A stretch of DNA of 64,000 nucleotides from Lactonifactor sp. BIOML-A5 (lineage in GTDB: Bacteria; Bacillota; Clostridia; Lachnospirales; Lachnospiraceae), in NCBI RefSeq assembly GCF_009677585.1, contig NZ_WKYV01000002.1:1-64000 (forward strand), written 5' to 3'. The position numbers and the translations under genes are program-made. A model generated the notes under the pieces. That model did no database searches and had not been told where the DNA came from. It was given only the letters and a program-made list of their open reading frames with translations. Shown here in pieces: positions 51,258 through 60,400 of this stretch (positions within the stretch are counted from its first letter, which is position 1; the number at the start of each line of letters is the position of its first letter).

Positions 51258-53558
51258 CTAATATTTGATATCCAGATTATGTGAAACCCTGTATTCCTGT
51301 CCCATGATTTTCACTGGGATCTCCCCGGACTCCCGGCTCTCTATATGGATATACTTATGAGAGACGCAGATCTCCATCTTTTTCCCCCGGTAAACCGTAT
51401 GAAACTGAATCTCTTCTATCTCTTTTGGGAGACAAGGCGCAAGATACAGCGTATCTTTCTGTATGCGCAGCCCTGCAAAACCCCGGACCACTGCCAGCCA
51501 GATCCCTCCCATTGAGGCTGCGTGGATTCCCTCATCGGAAGAGTAAGGATTCTGACCCATATCTATATCAACGGCATGCAGAAAGCTGGCAAACGCTTTC
51601 TCTGACTCCCCGCAGTCGCTGGCCACCACTGAGTAGATTGCCCTGCTCAGAGAGGAGTCGTGGATGGTCTTGGGCTCATAATATTCCCAGTTTGCCATCT
51701 TAATCTTCCCGGAAAACAGGTCCGGGAGCAGCTCCATAAGCATAATCACATCCGACTGTTTCAGCACCTGCATATTGTTTACCTGCTCTCTGCTGTAGTC
51801 CTTCAGTATGGTCTGTTTAATATTGTCATTGCGGTACCCGGAAATATCCAGTATTTTCTTGGACATAAAGGTGTCATCCTGGGGAATCACCCCGTCCGGG
51901 TTTTCCAGAGGCTGGGGCAGATATAATTTATCCGCGAAGTCTTCCAGCTTCTCCAGTATCCCTGTCTCCTGAAAATACTCCTCCGCCCGTACCGCCCTTT
52001 TGCCGTCCCCGTCTCTGAGAAGGTGTATGGCCTGTCTCGTCACATAATGGGCCATGTAATTGCTGTAGGCATTATTGTCCACATGCTCTGTGTACTCGTC
52101 CGGGCCTATGATATCGTGAATCTCATATCGGCTGCGTTCCTTCACATAAACACTTCGGCTGCGCCAGAACAATGCAGAACCTATAATCAGAAGCTCTCCG
52201 CCGTTCTCCAGAAAGGTGTTATCCCCGGTGGCCAGTTCGTACATCCAGGCGGCATAGGCAATGTCCGCCGTAATATGATGCTCCTTAATACCGGCCCACA
52301 CCTGGGCCGCCTTACCGGTGAGAATATCCATACTGGCAAAAAGAGGTGTTTCCTCCCTCCCGCTCTCCGCGCTTTCCCAGGGAAACATAAGGCCGCAGTA
52401 ACCCTTCTTTCCGGCATTTCTCCGGGCACGCTCCATGCGGTTCATCCGGTACTCCAGCAGCTGCTTTGCCTTCATGGGAGAGTTGAAAAGGTAATATGGA
52501 AGAATAAATACTTCCGTGTCCCAGAACACATGCCCTTTGTAGCCCTCCCCCGTCAGTCCCTTGGCTGCAATGGAACTTCTGCTGTCCGGGGGAATCATGC
52601 CCAACAGATGATACTGGGCAAACCGCAGCGCCAGCTGGATTCCCGGATGCTCTGTTTTTACCCTGACATCATGCTCCTTCCAGTACGCCCCATAGGCCTT
52701 CGCACTTTCCTCATACAGCCTGTCATACCCTTTTTCCACCAGGTTCTCAAGGTGTTCCAGTACCAGACCTCTTCCCTGCTCCTCATCCTGCTCTGCCAGA
52801 TCCCGGCTGGTGTAGAGAACTGCCAGCTTTTCATAACAGCCCTTTGCACCTTTTTCCACCTGAAACCTTACAGTCTCCAGGATTCTTCTTCTCTGCATGC
52901 CAAAGCTTCTGTCTTCCGGGGTTGCCCCGGTGATTTTAGAGCCGCAGCAGTGATACAGGGTCAAATTGCTCTGGGTTGTCGTCTGATCCAGATACAGGTA
53001 CTGCCGATCCAAAACCTTTTTCGTCCCGTCATTAAAGTGCTGGACACCGGAATTGGTCATCCTGGCGTTGATTCCCGATACGATCTCAATGTCTGCCTCT
53101 CCGTCCAACGGGCAGATCTCTGCCTTCAGCCCATAGGCATGCACATTGGCTCTGGATACAGTACGGCAGAATCTAAGCTCGTAGCGTCTGCCCTTTGGGG
53201 ATTTCCACTGCAGCTGCCTTATCAGTTCTCCTGTATACAGGTTCAGTCTCCGGGAATAACCGGTGACCTTGCCTGTGGTCATTGAAAATAACTCTCCGTC
53301 TAAAGTGATAAGCATTTCGCAGGTGTCCGCCCCGTTAGGCAATTCTACAGTCTCATTGTGACTGCTGTTAAAGCATCCGCTCACAAATAAGCCTCTGGTC
53401 TGGAATGGATAAGGCTCTTCGTGGGCAGAGCGGATTCCCATATATCCGTTAGCCAGGCAGAAGATACTCTCTCCCTTTCCCTGATGCCTCAGACAGAATT
53501 CATCCTCTCCCAGAATCCAGTCCTTATAGTTCCCTTCGCCTGTCGTATACGTTAACAC
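51258..53558 (-). CDS. ycjT: GH65 disaccharide phosphorylase (kojibiose phosphorylase type, YcjT)
   Basis: The 766-residue enzyme is a GH65 family phosphorylase that cleaves alpha-glucosides such as kojibiose, nigerose or maltose with phosphate to give beta-glucose 1-phosphate. The N-terminal beta-sandwich contains LANGYMGIRSAHEE and FVSGCFN. The (alpha/alpha)6 barrel contains GEGYKGHVFWDTEVFILPYYLF, LMFPWESAESGREETP, and HDIIGPDEYTEHVDNNAYSN with the catalytic Glu. TIHDSSLSRAIYSVVA is near the C-terminal cap. The order of motifs matches E. coli YcjT closely. The GTG at 53558 follows AGGAGGTGTGCC. It is the last gene of the operon. Confidence 0.92.
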   Translation of the reverse strand: MLTYTTGEGNYKDWILGEDEFCLRHQGKGESIFCLANGYMGIRSAHEEPYPFQTRGLFVSGCFNSSHNETVELPNGADTCEMLITLDGELFSMTTGKVTGYSRRLNLYTGELIRQLQWKSPKGRRYELRFCRTVSRANVHAYGLKAEICPLDGEADIEIVSGINARMTNSGVQHFNDGTKKVLDRQYLYLDQTTTQSNLTLYHCCGSKITGATPEDRSFGMQRRRILETVRFQVEKGAKGCYEKLAVLYTSRDLAEQDEEQGRGLVLEHLENLVEKGYDRLYEESAKAYGAYWKEHDVRVKTEHPGIQLALRFAQYHLLGMIPPDSRSSIAAKGLTGEGYKGHVFWDTEVFILPYYLFNSPMKAKQLLEYRMNRMERARRNAGKKGYCGLMFPWESAESGREETPLFASMDILTGKAAQVWAGIKEHHITADIAYAAWMYELATGDNTFLENGGELLIIGSALFWRSRSVYVKERSRYEIHDIIGPDEYTEHVDNNAYSNYMAHYVTRQAIHLLRDGDGKRAVRAEEYFQETGILEKLEDFADKLYLPQPLENPDGVIPQDDTFMSKKILDISGYRNDNIKQTILKDYSREQVNNMQVLKQSDVIMLMELLPDLFSGKIKMANWEYYEPKTIHDSSLSRAIYSVVASDCGESEKAFASFLHAVDIDMGQNPYSSDEGIHAASMGGIWLAVVRGFAGLRIQKDTLYLAPCLPKEIEEIQFHTVYRGKKMEICVSHKYIHIESRESGEIPVKIMGQEYRVSHNLDIKY

Positions 53559-53568
53559 GGCACACCTC

Positions 53569-54609
53569 CTATAGTTCCACCACTTTTCCTGTCTCGGCGG
53601 AACGATAGAGGGCCTCAATGATTCTCATCAGGGTCACTCCCTGTTCTGCCGTTATCAGGGGCTGGTCATTCTCCGCACAGCATCTGATAAAGTTACTGAT
53701 ACTGATGTTTCTTTTATCAATTTCCTGAACAAAAGGGAGTTTTGTATCTGTCAGATTCTCATTCTTTTCCCCGTAGATCTCCCCCTGAAATACAGAGGCA
53801 CCGGCCAAATCACCGAAGATCTCCACATTCATTTTCTGCTTTTCCTTACAGTTGAGGGCAAATGCCGCCTCTATCTGAAGAGATATCCCGCCTTCAAACT
53901 GAATAAATCCAAAGAGTCCGTCCTCCACAGTAAACTTTTCCGGATCCCAGCTTCCCATAAGGCCGGCTCCGCCTCTCTTCCCGATCCGGTCCGAGCTGCT
54001 TGCCGCCACATACACCGGCCTGGGATAGTCCAAAAGGTATAAGGCTGTGTCCAGCATATGCACACCGATATCTACCAGAGGACCGCCCCCCTGCATGGCC
54101 TTATTAGTAAAGTTTCCCCAGCCGGGGATCCCCCGCCGTCTCACCGCCTGGACCTTACCGGTATAGAGGGTTCCGAATTCTCCCCCGTCAATCATTTTCT
54201 TCATCATCTGTACTTCCGGGGCATAGCGGTAATGCAGGTTATAGGTGAGGATCTTACCTGCCTTTCTGGCTTCCATGGCCATCCGCTCTGCCTGTTCGGC
54301 CGTAAGCGCCGGAGGCTTTTCGCAGAGCACATGACATCCCGCCCGGAGGGCGTCTACCGTCAGCGGCTCATGAAACCGGTTGGGCACACAGATCGTTACC
54401 AGATCCAGCTCCTCTTTCTCCAGCATTTCTTTATGGGATTCATAGTAAGCCGGCACCTGAAACTGCTGGGCCGCTTTTTTTGCGTTCTCCAGATTCACGT
54501 CGCACACCGCGGCAATTTCCGCAAGCTCCTTATTTTTTAAACAGTTTGGAAAGTGAGAGTGCAGAGATTCCTGTCCAGCTCCCATGATACCAATTCTTAA
54601 TTTCTTCAT
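53569..54609 (-). CDS. ycjS: Gfo/Idh/MocA dehydrogenase, YcjS type (glucoside 3-dehydrogenase)
   Basis: The 346-residue NAD(P)-dependent oxidoreductase starts with a Rossmann fold (KLRIGIMGAGQESLHSHF, about 2-19), then has CVPNRFHEPL and CEKPPALTAEQAERM with the conserved EKP lysine. The C-terminal part carries IPGWGNFTNKAMQGGGPLVDIGVHMLD with the catalytic Asp/His, a stretch also present in E. coli YcjS. That enzyme oxidises C3 of D-glucosides to 3-keto sugars. The start at 54609 follows CAGGAGGTTATTC. It lies between the GH13 and GH65 genes, ten bases before the latter. Confidence 0.9.
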   Translation of the reverse strand: MKKLRIGIMGAGQESLHSHFPNCLKNKELAEIAAVCDVNLENAKKAAQQFQVPAYYESHKEMLEKEELDLVTICVPNRFHEPLTVDALRAGCHVLCEKPPALTAEQAERMAMEARKAGKILTYNLHYRYAPEVQMMKKMIDGGEFGTLYTGKVQAVRRRGIPGWGNFTNKAMQGGGPLVDIGVHMLDTALYLLDYPRPVYVAASSSDRIGKRGGAGLMGSWDPEKFTVEDGLFGFIQFEGGISLQIEAAFALNCKEKQKMNVEIFGDLAGASVFQGEIYGEKNENLTDTKLPFVQEIDKRNISISNFIRCCAENDQPLITAEQGVTLMRIIEALYRSAETGKVVEL

Positions 54610-54643
54610 GAATAACCTCCTGAGCCTATCACAGCTTTCACAT

Positions 54644-56335
54644 TTATAGTAATTCCAGCCATAGGATTTCCCAGGGCTTAAGCACATCCCTCTCCACCGA
54701 TTCCATTTGATTCAGGATATCCTTTCCCCCAGCTTTCTTTGGCAGTCTGACTGTATGTTCCGTCACATTAATGAGTACCAGCACCCTCTGACCGGTGCTT
54801 TTATTCTCCCTCAGAAGCCCGAACACGGAGGAACCGTACGATAGAATCTCCTGTCCGGCCTCCGGTGAGAACGCACTCTGTCCGGCTCTTGCCCGAAGAA
54901 GCGCAAGATATCCCCGGAATACCCGGCTGCGCAGACTGTCCTCTCTCTGAAGCTCCGCATGCAGGGCAGTAACCTCTAATTTTTCCCGGTTGATCCTTCT
55001 GGGAATCTGTGACTCCTCTACACCCTCCTGCCAGTTCTGTGATCCCAGCAGACTGTGATAGTAGATCCCGGGAACGCCCTGCATGCTCAGCATAATTGCC
55101 TGTGACGCCAGGAACCGGCGGGCTCTCACAGAAAGGTCCGTTTCCCGGGGGGATGTCACCGCATCCAGATAATTAATATTCAGCTCATAGGGACTCTGGG
55201 TTTTGTCCGGGTTCTCTTTGTAGCTGATGCGTCCTCCGTGTTCTGTCACTTTGCAAAACAGCAGCTGTTTTTCCTCTTCATCCAAAATCCCGTCCACGGG
55301 TCTTACGCCGATGCCGTCATGGGAAGCCAGGAAGTTAAAGAATGCTGTGCCCTCCGGCAGAGGGGTATCCCCAAGACTTTTTGCCCAGGCGCTTAGTCTT
55401 CCGGTATCCCCGGAAAGCATGGTGTAGAGTACCAGAGGCGGCAGGGGGAACTGGTATACCAGATGTGCTTCGTCTCCTGCGCCAAAGTAACTGATGTTCT
55501 CCAGATGAGGAACATTCGTCTCTGTTATGATATACGCTCCCGGATAAATCTGCTGGAGCATCAGCCGCATCAGCTTAATGAGCGCGTGTGTCTCCTCCAA
55601 ATGCATGCAGGTTGTACCCGGCTTTTTCCAGGCAAACCCAATGGCATCCAGCCGGATAAACCTGGCTCCCCTGGAAGCATACAGAAGAAGCACCTCCATA
55701 ATTTCACAGAGAAGATAAGGACAGCCGAAGTTCAAATCAATCTGATCCCCGGAGAAGGTAGTCCAGAACCATTTCTTTCCCTGAACAGTGTCAAAAGGTG
55801 TGAGAAGGGGCAGCGCCCTTGGACGGGTGACTTTAGAATAGTCCTCCCGGGGATCGCATTCAATATAATAGTCCGTATAGGGCGCTTCTCCGGCACAGCA
55901 TTTCTGAAACCAGACATGAGACTTTGAGGTATGGTTGATCACTGCGTCCAGCATAATCCCCGTATGCTCTCCAAGGGACTCCACCTCTTCCCATGTTCCA
56001 ATCTCCGGTGCTATCCTGGTATAATCTGATACTGAGAATCCGTCGTCGGAGGTATAAGGAAATACCGGAAGCAGGTGGACATTGGTGATTTCGTCCGGAC
56101 AGTTCTCTTTTAAAAAATGATCCAATACCTCCAGGGGATCCTTTCCTTCTTCTCTTAAAGCATCTCCATAGGTAATCAGCATACAGTCCTTCTGGGTCAG
56201 GGGACTGCCGCTGTCTTTGGCAAAAGGCCTCCATTTCTCATACAGTTCTGCAAGAAGTTTGTCTGCCAGCGTATAGTCTTCTCCTGAATACAATACCTTC
56301 AGCAATTCTTCCTGTTTCTCTTTCCAATTTTTCAT
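54644..56335 (-). CDS. ycjM: GH13_18 phosphorylase (glucosylglycerate/sucrose phosphorylase group, YcjM type)
   Basis: The 563-residue enzyme has the GH13 barrel: LLPVFPYTSDDGFSVSDYTRI, GIMLDAVINHTSKSHVWF, ARFIRLDAIGFAWKKPGTTCMHLEETH with the nucleophile Asp, IITETNVPH with the acid/base Glu, and FNFLASHDGIGVRP (the HD catalytic motif). The WKKxGTxCxHL form and total length fit the phosphorylase group GH13_18, where YcjM of E. coli acts on glucosylglycerate; sucrose 6-phosphate phosphorylases are close relatives. It releases glucose 1-phosphate. It sits between the ThuA and YcjS-type genes. Substrate is uncertain. Confidence 0.9.
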   Translation of the reverse strand: MKNWKEKQEELLKVLYSGEDYTLADKLLAELYEKWRPFAKDSGSPLTQKDCMLITYGDALREEGKDPLEVLDHFLKENCPDEITNVHLLPVFPYTSDDGFSVSDYTRIAPEIGTWEEVESLGEHTGIMLDAVINHTSKSHVWFQKCCAGEAPYTDYYIECDPREDYSKVTRPRALPLLTPFDTVQGKKWFWTTFSGDQIDLNFGCPYLLCEIMEVLLLYASRGARFIRLDAIGFAWKKPGTTCMHLEETHALIKLMRLMLQQIYPGAYIITETNVPHLENISYFGAGDEAHLVYQFPLPPLVLYTMLSGDTGRLSAWAKSLGDTPLPEGTAFFNFLASHDGIGVRPVDGILDEEEKQLLFCKVTEHGGRISYKENPDKTQSPYELNINYLDAVTSPRETDLSVRARRFLASQAIMLSMQGVPGIYYHSLLGSQNWQEGVEESQIPRRINREKLEVTALHAELQREDSLRSRVFRGYLALLRARAGQSAFSPEAGQEILSYGSSVFGLLRENKSTGQRVLVLINVTEHTVRLPKKAGGKDILNQMESVERDVLKPWEILWLELL

Positions 56336-56350
56336 ACTTCTCTCCCGATT

Positions 56351-57109
56351 TCATTTTTCTGGCATTCTCATGTCTCTGCAAACAGGCATAGTTTCCAGGG
56401 CTGCAGCGGTATGACGGCACACTCTGGCCTCATCCTCAGCCTCTCCCTGAGCTGCCCAGGCAACTGCATTCACCAGTATCCTCTCAATTTCCGGAATGTA
56501 GTAAGTGGGGTACGTTTCATGGCCCGGCTGAAAATAGAAGATCCTGCCTCTTCCCCTCCGGTAGCAGACCCCGCTGCGGAACACCTCGCCCCCCGTAAAC
56601 CAGCTGATAAATACTGTCTCATCAGGACTTGGAATATCAAAATATTCCCCGTACATCTCCTCCGGTGCAAACCTCACACAGGGAGGGACCCCTCTGGTAA
56701 TGGGGTGCCCTGCGCAGGCTGTCCACATTAGTTCCTCATCATCGCTCTCTCTCCACCTGAGGGTGCAGGTGGTCCCCATCAGGCGTACAAAGGGCTTCGA
56801 CATATGAGCAGAGTGAAGCGGGATAAAACCCATTCCCCGGTTCACCCTCTCAGCAATCCGCTCTGCCGTCTCATCCGGCACCTCCTGCTGGGCAATGTGA
56901 GACCAATATACCAGCACATCTGTATTCTCAAGCACCTCCCGGGACAATCCCTGTTCCGGATCATCCAGCAGGGCCACCTTCACGGAATATCCGGCAGCTT
57001 CAAAGATTTCCCTGAGCCGTCCGTGAATTCCCTCCGGGTAAACCCGGTACATATCTTTGGTGCTTTCCTTCCATCGGTTTTCGTTCCATACCGTAACCTG
57101 AATACTCAT
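56351..57109 (-). CDS. ThuA-domain protein
   Basis: The 252-residue soluble protein has a ThuA-type glutamine-amidotransferase-like fold. N-terminal VTVWNENR is followed by VLVYWSHIAQQEV, NRGMGFIPLHSAHMSKPF, HPITRGVPP and IFYFQPGHETYPTYYIPEI (typical GHE...P). In rhizobia ThuA acts with the Gfo/Idh enzyme ThuB in trehalose and 3-keto-disaccharide use. The gene lies between the YcjR-type epimerase (18 bases away) and the GH13 gene, and has no counterpart in the E. coli ycj cluster. It may hydrolyse or process a 3-keto-glycoside; that is inference. Confidence 0.88.
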   Translation of the reverse strand: MSIQVTVWNENRWKESTKDMYRVYPEGIHGRLREIFEAAGYSVKVALLDDPEQGLSREVLENTDVLVYWSHIAQQEVPDETAERIAERVNRGMGFIPLHSAHMSKPFVRLMGTTCTLRWRESDDEELMWTACAGHPITRGVPPCVRFAPEEMYGEYFDIPSPDETVFISWFTGGEVFRSGVCYRRGRGRIFYFQPGHETYPTYYIPEIERILVNAVAWAAQGEAEDEARVCRHTAAALETMPVCRDMRMPEK

Positions 57110-57127
57110 CTCATCCCGCCTCTTTTC

Positions 57128-57937
57128 CTACAAACCCGCTTTCTCCATACATCCCCGGATGTATGCTACCGAATCCTTATAGAGTCCTTCCTGATCTTCG
57201 CCCAAAACCCGGCATTCAAAAGCCATAGTCTTGTCAAATCCAATCTCTTTTAATCCTTCAAATCCATGTACAAAATCTGTGTGTCCGTCGCCCGGCTGGA
57301 ATCTGTGACTATCAGCAATATGCACATGGCCTACAAGATCTTTCCACTTGATCAGACTTTTTTTGATGTCCTGCTCCTCAATGTTCATGTGGAAAAAGTC
57401 CGCCATAATCTGTACATGCCTCAGTCCCCCCTCGAGAATCAGGCTGCCTGCGGCATCCAGAGTGTTCAGCATATGATCCTCATATCTGTTGAGGGGCTCC
57501 AGCAGAATCCTGGTTCCGGTTCTTTCGCACACGGACTCCAGCTGCCGGAGGGAATCCAAAAGCACTTTTCTGTCCTCCTCAGCGCTTCTGGGAGGCGTCA
57601 TAGGTGGCAGACGCAGGGAAAACATTCCCCAGGCAGCAGGCACTACAATTCCCGCAGCGCCCAGTTCTCCTGCCCGCTCCAGAATAATTGTGATATCCTG
57701 GATTGCATGCTTTCTTTCTTCCTCCTGAAAATCCCCGATCCATCCCCGGTACCCTCCGCATACGGAGGTGACCGGAATGCCGGTATCCTTTACCGCAGTC
57801 TTCAGCTCGTCAAAACGCTCCAGCAGCAGGTCTCCGTCTGCCTCCAGGCCGTCAAATCCAAACTCTTTTATCTGAATCAGTTTTTCTTCCAGTACATCAG
57901 AAAAAAACGGTTTATTTTGTGTAGCAAGCTTTATCAT
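57128..57937 (-). CDS. ycjR: TIM-barrel sugar epimerase, YcjR type
   Basis: The 269-residue protein is of the xylose-isomerase-like TIM-barrel family, with metal ligands in LLEPLNRYEDHML (Glu), MADFFHMNIEE (Asp/His), HVHIADSHRFQPG (His) and MAFECRV (Glu). The segment VCGGYRGWIGDFQEEERKH and VPAAWGMFSLRLPPMTPPRS match E. coli YcjR, which epimerises C4 of 3-keto-D-glucosides to 3-keto-D-gulosides using a metal ion. It is encoded between the YcjQ-type and ThuA genes, in the same order relative to ycjQ as in E. coli. Confidence 0.92.
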   Translation of the reverse strand: MIKLATQNKPFFSDVLEEKLIQIKEFGFDGLEADGDLLLERFDELKTAVKDTGIPVTSVCGGYRGWIGDFQEEERKHAIQDITIILERAGELGAAGIVVPAAWGMFSLRLPPMTPPRSAEEDRKVLLDSLRQLESVCERTGTRILLEPLNRYEDHMLNTLDAAGSLILEGGLRHVQIMADFFHMNIEEQDIKKSLIKWKDLVGHVHIADSHRFQPGDGHTDFVHGFEGLKEIGFDKTMAFECRVLGEDQEGLYKDSVAYIRGCMEKAGL

Positions 57938-57948
57938 CCTTTTTCCTC

Positions 57949-59001
57949 CTAAAACTTAACTCCCATCTTGATACTGGACTGGGGCTCCTGATCCACATAC
58001 TTCTCATATGCTCTGTCCGCCTCAGCAAAATCTACCACAGGGAATATAATGTCTTCACAGTTCAGATATCCGTTCGTAAGCATCTCCCAGCAGGTATCCT
58101 CGATTCTGTGTCTGTCCCATCTGGGGTAATCCGGCAGAGGCTCGGAGCAGGCTCTGGAAAATACAATTTTTGCATTATTAAAATGAGCCTCCCTTCCCAG
58201 CTCCAGCATCGGGAACGGCTTGGCAAATGCCACAAAGGAAATGGTTCCCCCGTATGCCAGGCCCCTGAGCCCGCTCTGAAGCGCAGATACATGTCCGCTG
58301 GTCTCGATAATTACATCGACCCCTCTTTTATGTGTAAGCTCTTTTAATCTGAGTCCCACATCCTCCTGTCCGGGATCCAGCGCATAGTCAGCCCCGTTTT
58401 TCACTGCAATCTCCCGTCTGTGGGCAATGGGATCAATGACAATCACAGGGGAAGCCCCCAGTCTTTTGCAGATCTGGGCGGCAATCTGTCCGATGGCACC
58501 CAGGCCGTAGACAGCGACTGCGTCTCCCGGCCGCACGTGGCCGTCTCTCACTCCTCCCAGTGCGAACTGTGCGGGATCGTAGCATACTGCATTCTTCCAC
58601 AGCTTCAGATCCGGAAGCCTGCGGCAGCGGTAATTGTCCACAGCCTTAATAATCTGGGTCTCCCTGATTCCTCCATAGGAGCAGATAAGATCTCCCAGCT
58701 CATATTCTGTCACCTGGCTGCCTTTTTCAATTATCTCTCCAACCCACTGGTTGCCCAGATTCCACTCTCCAAAGACAATATCCGGATCTTCGTTCTCATC
58801 CCTGGGGACAAATAACTGCCACTCGCTGTCATAGCGTTCCTTCACATGCACGCTGGATGCCCTGAACTCTGTCACCTCTGTTCCGTGCTTAGGCGCCGCG
58901 TACAGGACTTTACACTTAATTTCATCCTCCTGTATGGGACGGTCTGTATATTCCTTAAACCCTGCTACTCTTGGTTCAACTGCAACTAACATTTTGCTCA
59001 T
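57949..59001 (-). CDS. ycjQ: Medium-chain dehydrogenase, YcjQ type (guloside 3-dehydrogenase)
   Basis: The 350-residue dehydrogenase has a GroES-like N-terminal domain and a Rossmann domain with VAVYGLGAIGQIAAQICKRLG (about 165-190). Diagnostic stretches are APKHGTEVTEFRAS, NAVCYDPAQFALGGVRDG, LRGLAYGGTISFVAFAKPFP and REAHFNNAKIVFSRACSEPLPDYPRW, all as I know them from E. coli YcjQ. The usual GHE zinc motif of alcohol dehydrogenases is absent. YcjQ reduces 3-keto-gulosides to D-gulosides, or the reverse. The ATG at 59001 is preferred because AAGGAG lies nine bases before it. Confidence 0.93.
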   Translation of the reverse strand: MSKMLVAVEPRVAGFKEYTDRPIQEDEIKCKVLYAAPKHGTEVTEFRASSVHVKERYDSEWQLFVPRDENEDPDIVFGEWNLGNQWVGEIIEKGSQVTEYELGDLICSYGGIRETQIIKAVDNYRCRRLPDLKLWKNAVCYDPAQFALGGVRDGHVRPGDAVAVYGLGAIGQIAAQICKRLGASPVIVIDPIAHRREIAVKNGADYALDPGQEDVGLRLKELTHKRGVDVIIETSGHVSALQSGLRGLAYGGTISFVAFAKPFPMLELGREAHFNNAKIVFSRACSEPLPDYPRWDRHRIEDTCWEMLTNGYLNCEDIIFPVVDFAEADRAYEKYVDQEPQSSIKMGVKF

Positions 59002-59014
59002 AGCATTCATCTCC

Positions 59015-60397
59015 TTATAAAGTCACATATCGTTCGTCTATCAGTTTTATACATCTGTCTGCCAGTTCCTGAAAACTCACCCTGCCCTGGCATCCGATTC
59101 TTGTCATCAGCTGCCCTCCCAGGGGTTCCTTCCATTTATCCGGTATAGCTTCAGCGCCGTACATCATACCAAATGCGGAGCCTGCAGTGGCGCCATTGCA
59201 ATCCGTATCAAATCCCGCTTCCACCGCAAGCCCGATCACTCTGGTATAGTCACTTCCCCCATACAGCAGGGAGAGGCAGATGATCATATCATTGGGGATC
59301 ACATGACACCAGTCATGGAGATCCTCTTCTTTGTAATTTTTATGAATCCAGGCAATCATCTCCTCCGGATCCTCCGTCTCCCTGCACAGCTTCAGAAATT
59401 CCGTCAAAGCGCTGTACAGTCTGGAAGCCTGGGGAATATAGTGCATCGCCCTTTCAATTGCCTCCCCGGGCGTTTCACAGACAGCACTCTCCGCGATAAG
59501 GGCCGCGCAGAAGGCGGAAGCATAGATCCCGTTTTTGGTATGCGTCACACTGGCATCCTTCACTGCCATCCGGGCAGCTTCCCGGGGATTTCCCGGGTTC
59601 ACATAGGCATATGCATCCACCCGGATCTGCCCTCCCAGCCACTCCCGGTAGGGATTGCCGTAGGCCGCTGTCTCCGGAGGGAGGATTCCATTGATAATAT
59701 TTTTATACGCCATGCGCTCTGCCGTACACGTCATGAATACTGGCACATTTGTTGTGAGAAATTCTGCCACATCCATAGGAACAAATTCCCTGCCGTAATT
59801 CTCCAGGATCTGCATCCCCATAACCGTGTAATTCATGTCATCATCCTCAGGTGCGCAGGCTATGTTGTTAATCCAGCTGATTTTAGGATTCCCGTAAGCC
59901 CCGGGTTCATCTGCTACCTGATACCGTTTGCGAATATCCCCGCTGACATCGGAAGACATATACCCATGGATAGGATAATTATCTGTCTCCTTCAGAAATC
60001 CCAGAATCCTGTCTCTTGTCCAGCATTCCACCGGCTGTCCCAGCAGGCACCCGGCGGCCCTGCCCAGCCAGGCACCCAGAATCTTATCCCTCAGCACGTC
60101 TTTTTTTATTGCCCGGGGACTGCACGTGGGAAGAAGCTCCAGAATCTCTTCCAGTGTCTCCGGCTCCCGGTAAGGGAAATCCGCTTTTACCGGCATCTGC
60201 CTTAGACGTTCATAAAGCCTTAAAGCCTTCTCCTCGCCACTGACCGTGCCTTTTTCTTTGAGGATATCCTCTGCTTCCTGCTCTATGGAAGCATCTACAT
60301 CCTTTCCCTCCTGCGCGCTCTGCCTTAACTCTGTTTCTATATATTCCGCCCGGCTTACATACTGTAAGCGAATATGTTCTAATATATTTTCTCTCAT
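59015..60397 (-). CDS. ADP-ribosylglycohydrolase-family protein
   Basis: The 460-residue protein has the ARH fold from about residue 100: LGAWLGRAAGCLLGQPVE, EDDDMNYTVMGMQIL with metal-binding acids, and GFDTDCNGATAGSAFGMMYG with the second metal site. An N-terminal helical extension of about 100 residues is present. Classical members remove ADP-ribose from proteins or other acceptors using two magnesium ions. Here it lies between the permease and YcjQ-type genes in a sugar operon, with tight spacing, so it may cleave a glycosidic bond of the imported compound. No such gene is in the E. coli ycj cluster. Confidence 0.9.
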   Translation of the reverse strand: MRENILEHIRLQYVSRAEYIETELRQSAQEGKDVDASIEQEAEDILKEKGTVSGEEKALRLYERLRQMPVKADFPYREPETLEEILELLPTCSPRAIKKDVLRDKILGAWLGRAAGCLLGQPVECWTRDRILGFLKETDNYPIHGYMSSDVSGDIRKRYQVADEPGAYGNPKISWINNIACAPEDDDMNYTVMGMQILENYGREFVPMDVAEFLTTNVPVFMTCTAERMAYKNIINGILPPETAAYGNPYREWLGGQIRVDAYAYVNPGNPREAARMAVKDASVTHTKNGIYASAFCAALIAESAVCETPGEAIERAMHYIPQASRLYSALTEFLKLCRETEDPEEMIAWIHKNYKEEDLHDWCHVIPNDMIICLSLLYGGSDYTRVIGLAVEAGFDTDCNGATAGSAFGMMYGAEAIPDKWKEPLGGQLMTRIGCQGRVSFQELADRCIKLIDERYVTL

Positions 60398-60400
60398 ACC

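Noticed and set aside
52023..53285. 420-codon open frame opposite the GH65 gene
   Set aside because: It is antisense to a strongly conserved enzyme, has no domain character and no ribosome site.
59303..60205. 300-codon open frame opposite the ADP-ribosylglycohydrolase gene
   Set aside because: It is the shadow of a conserved gene, rich in His/Pro/Cys with no recognisable domain.
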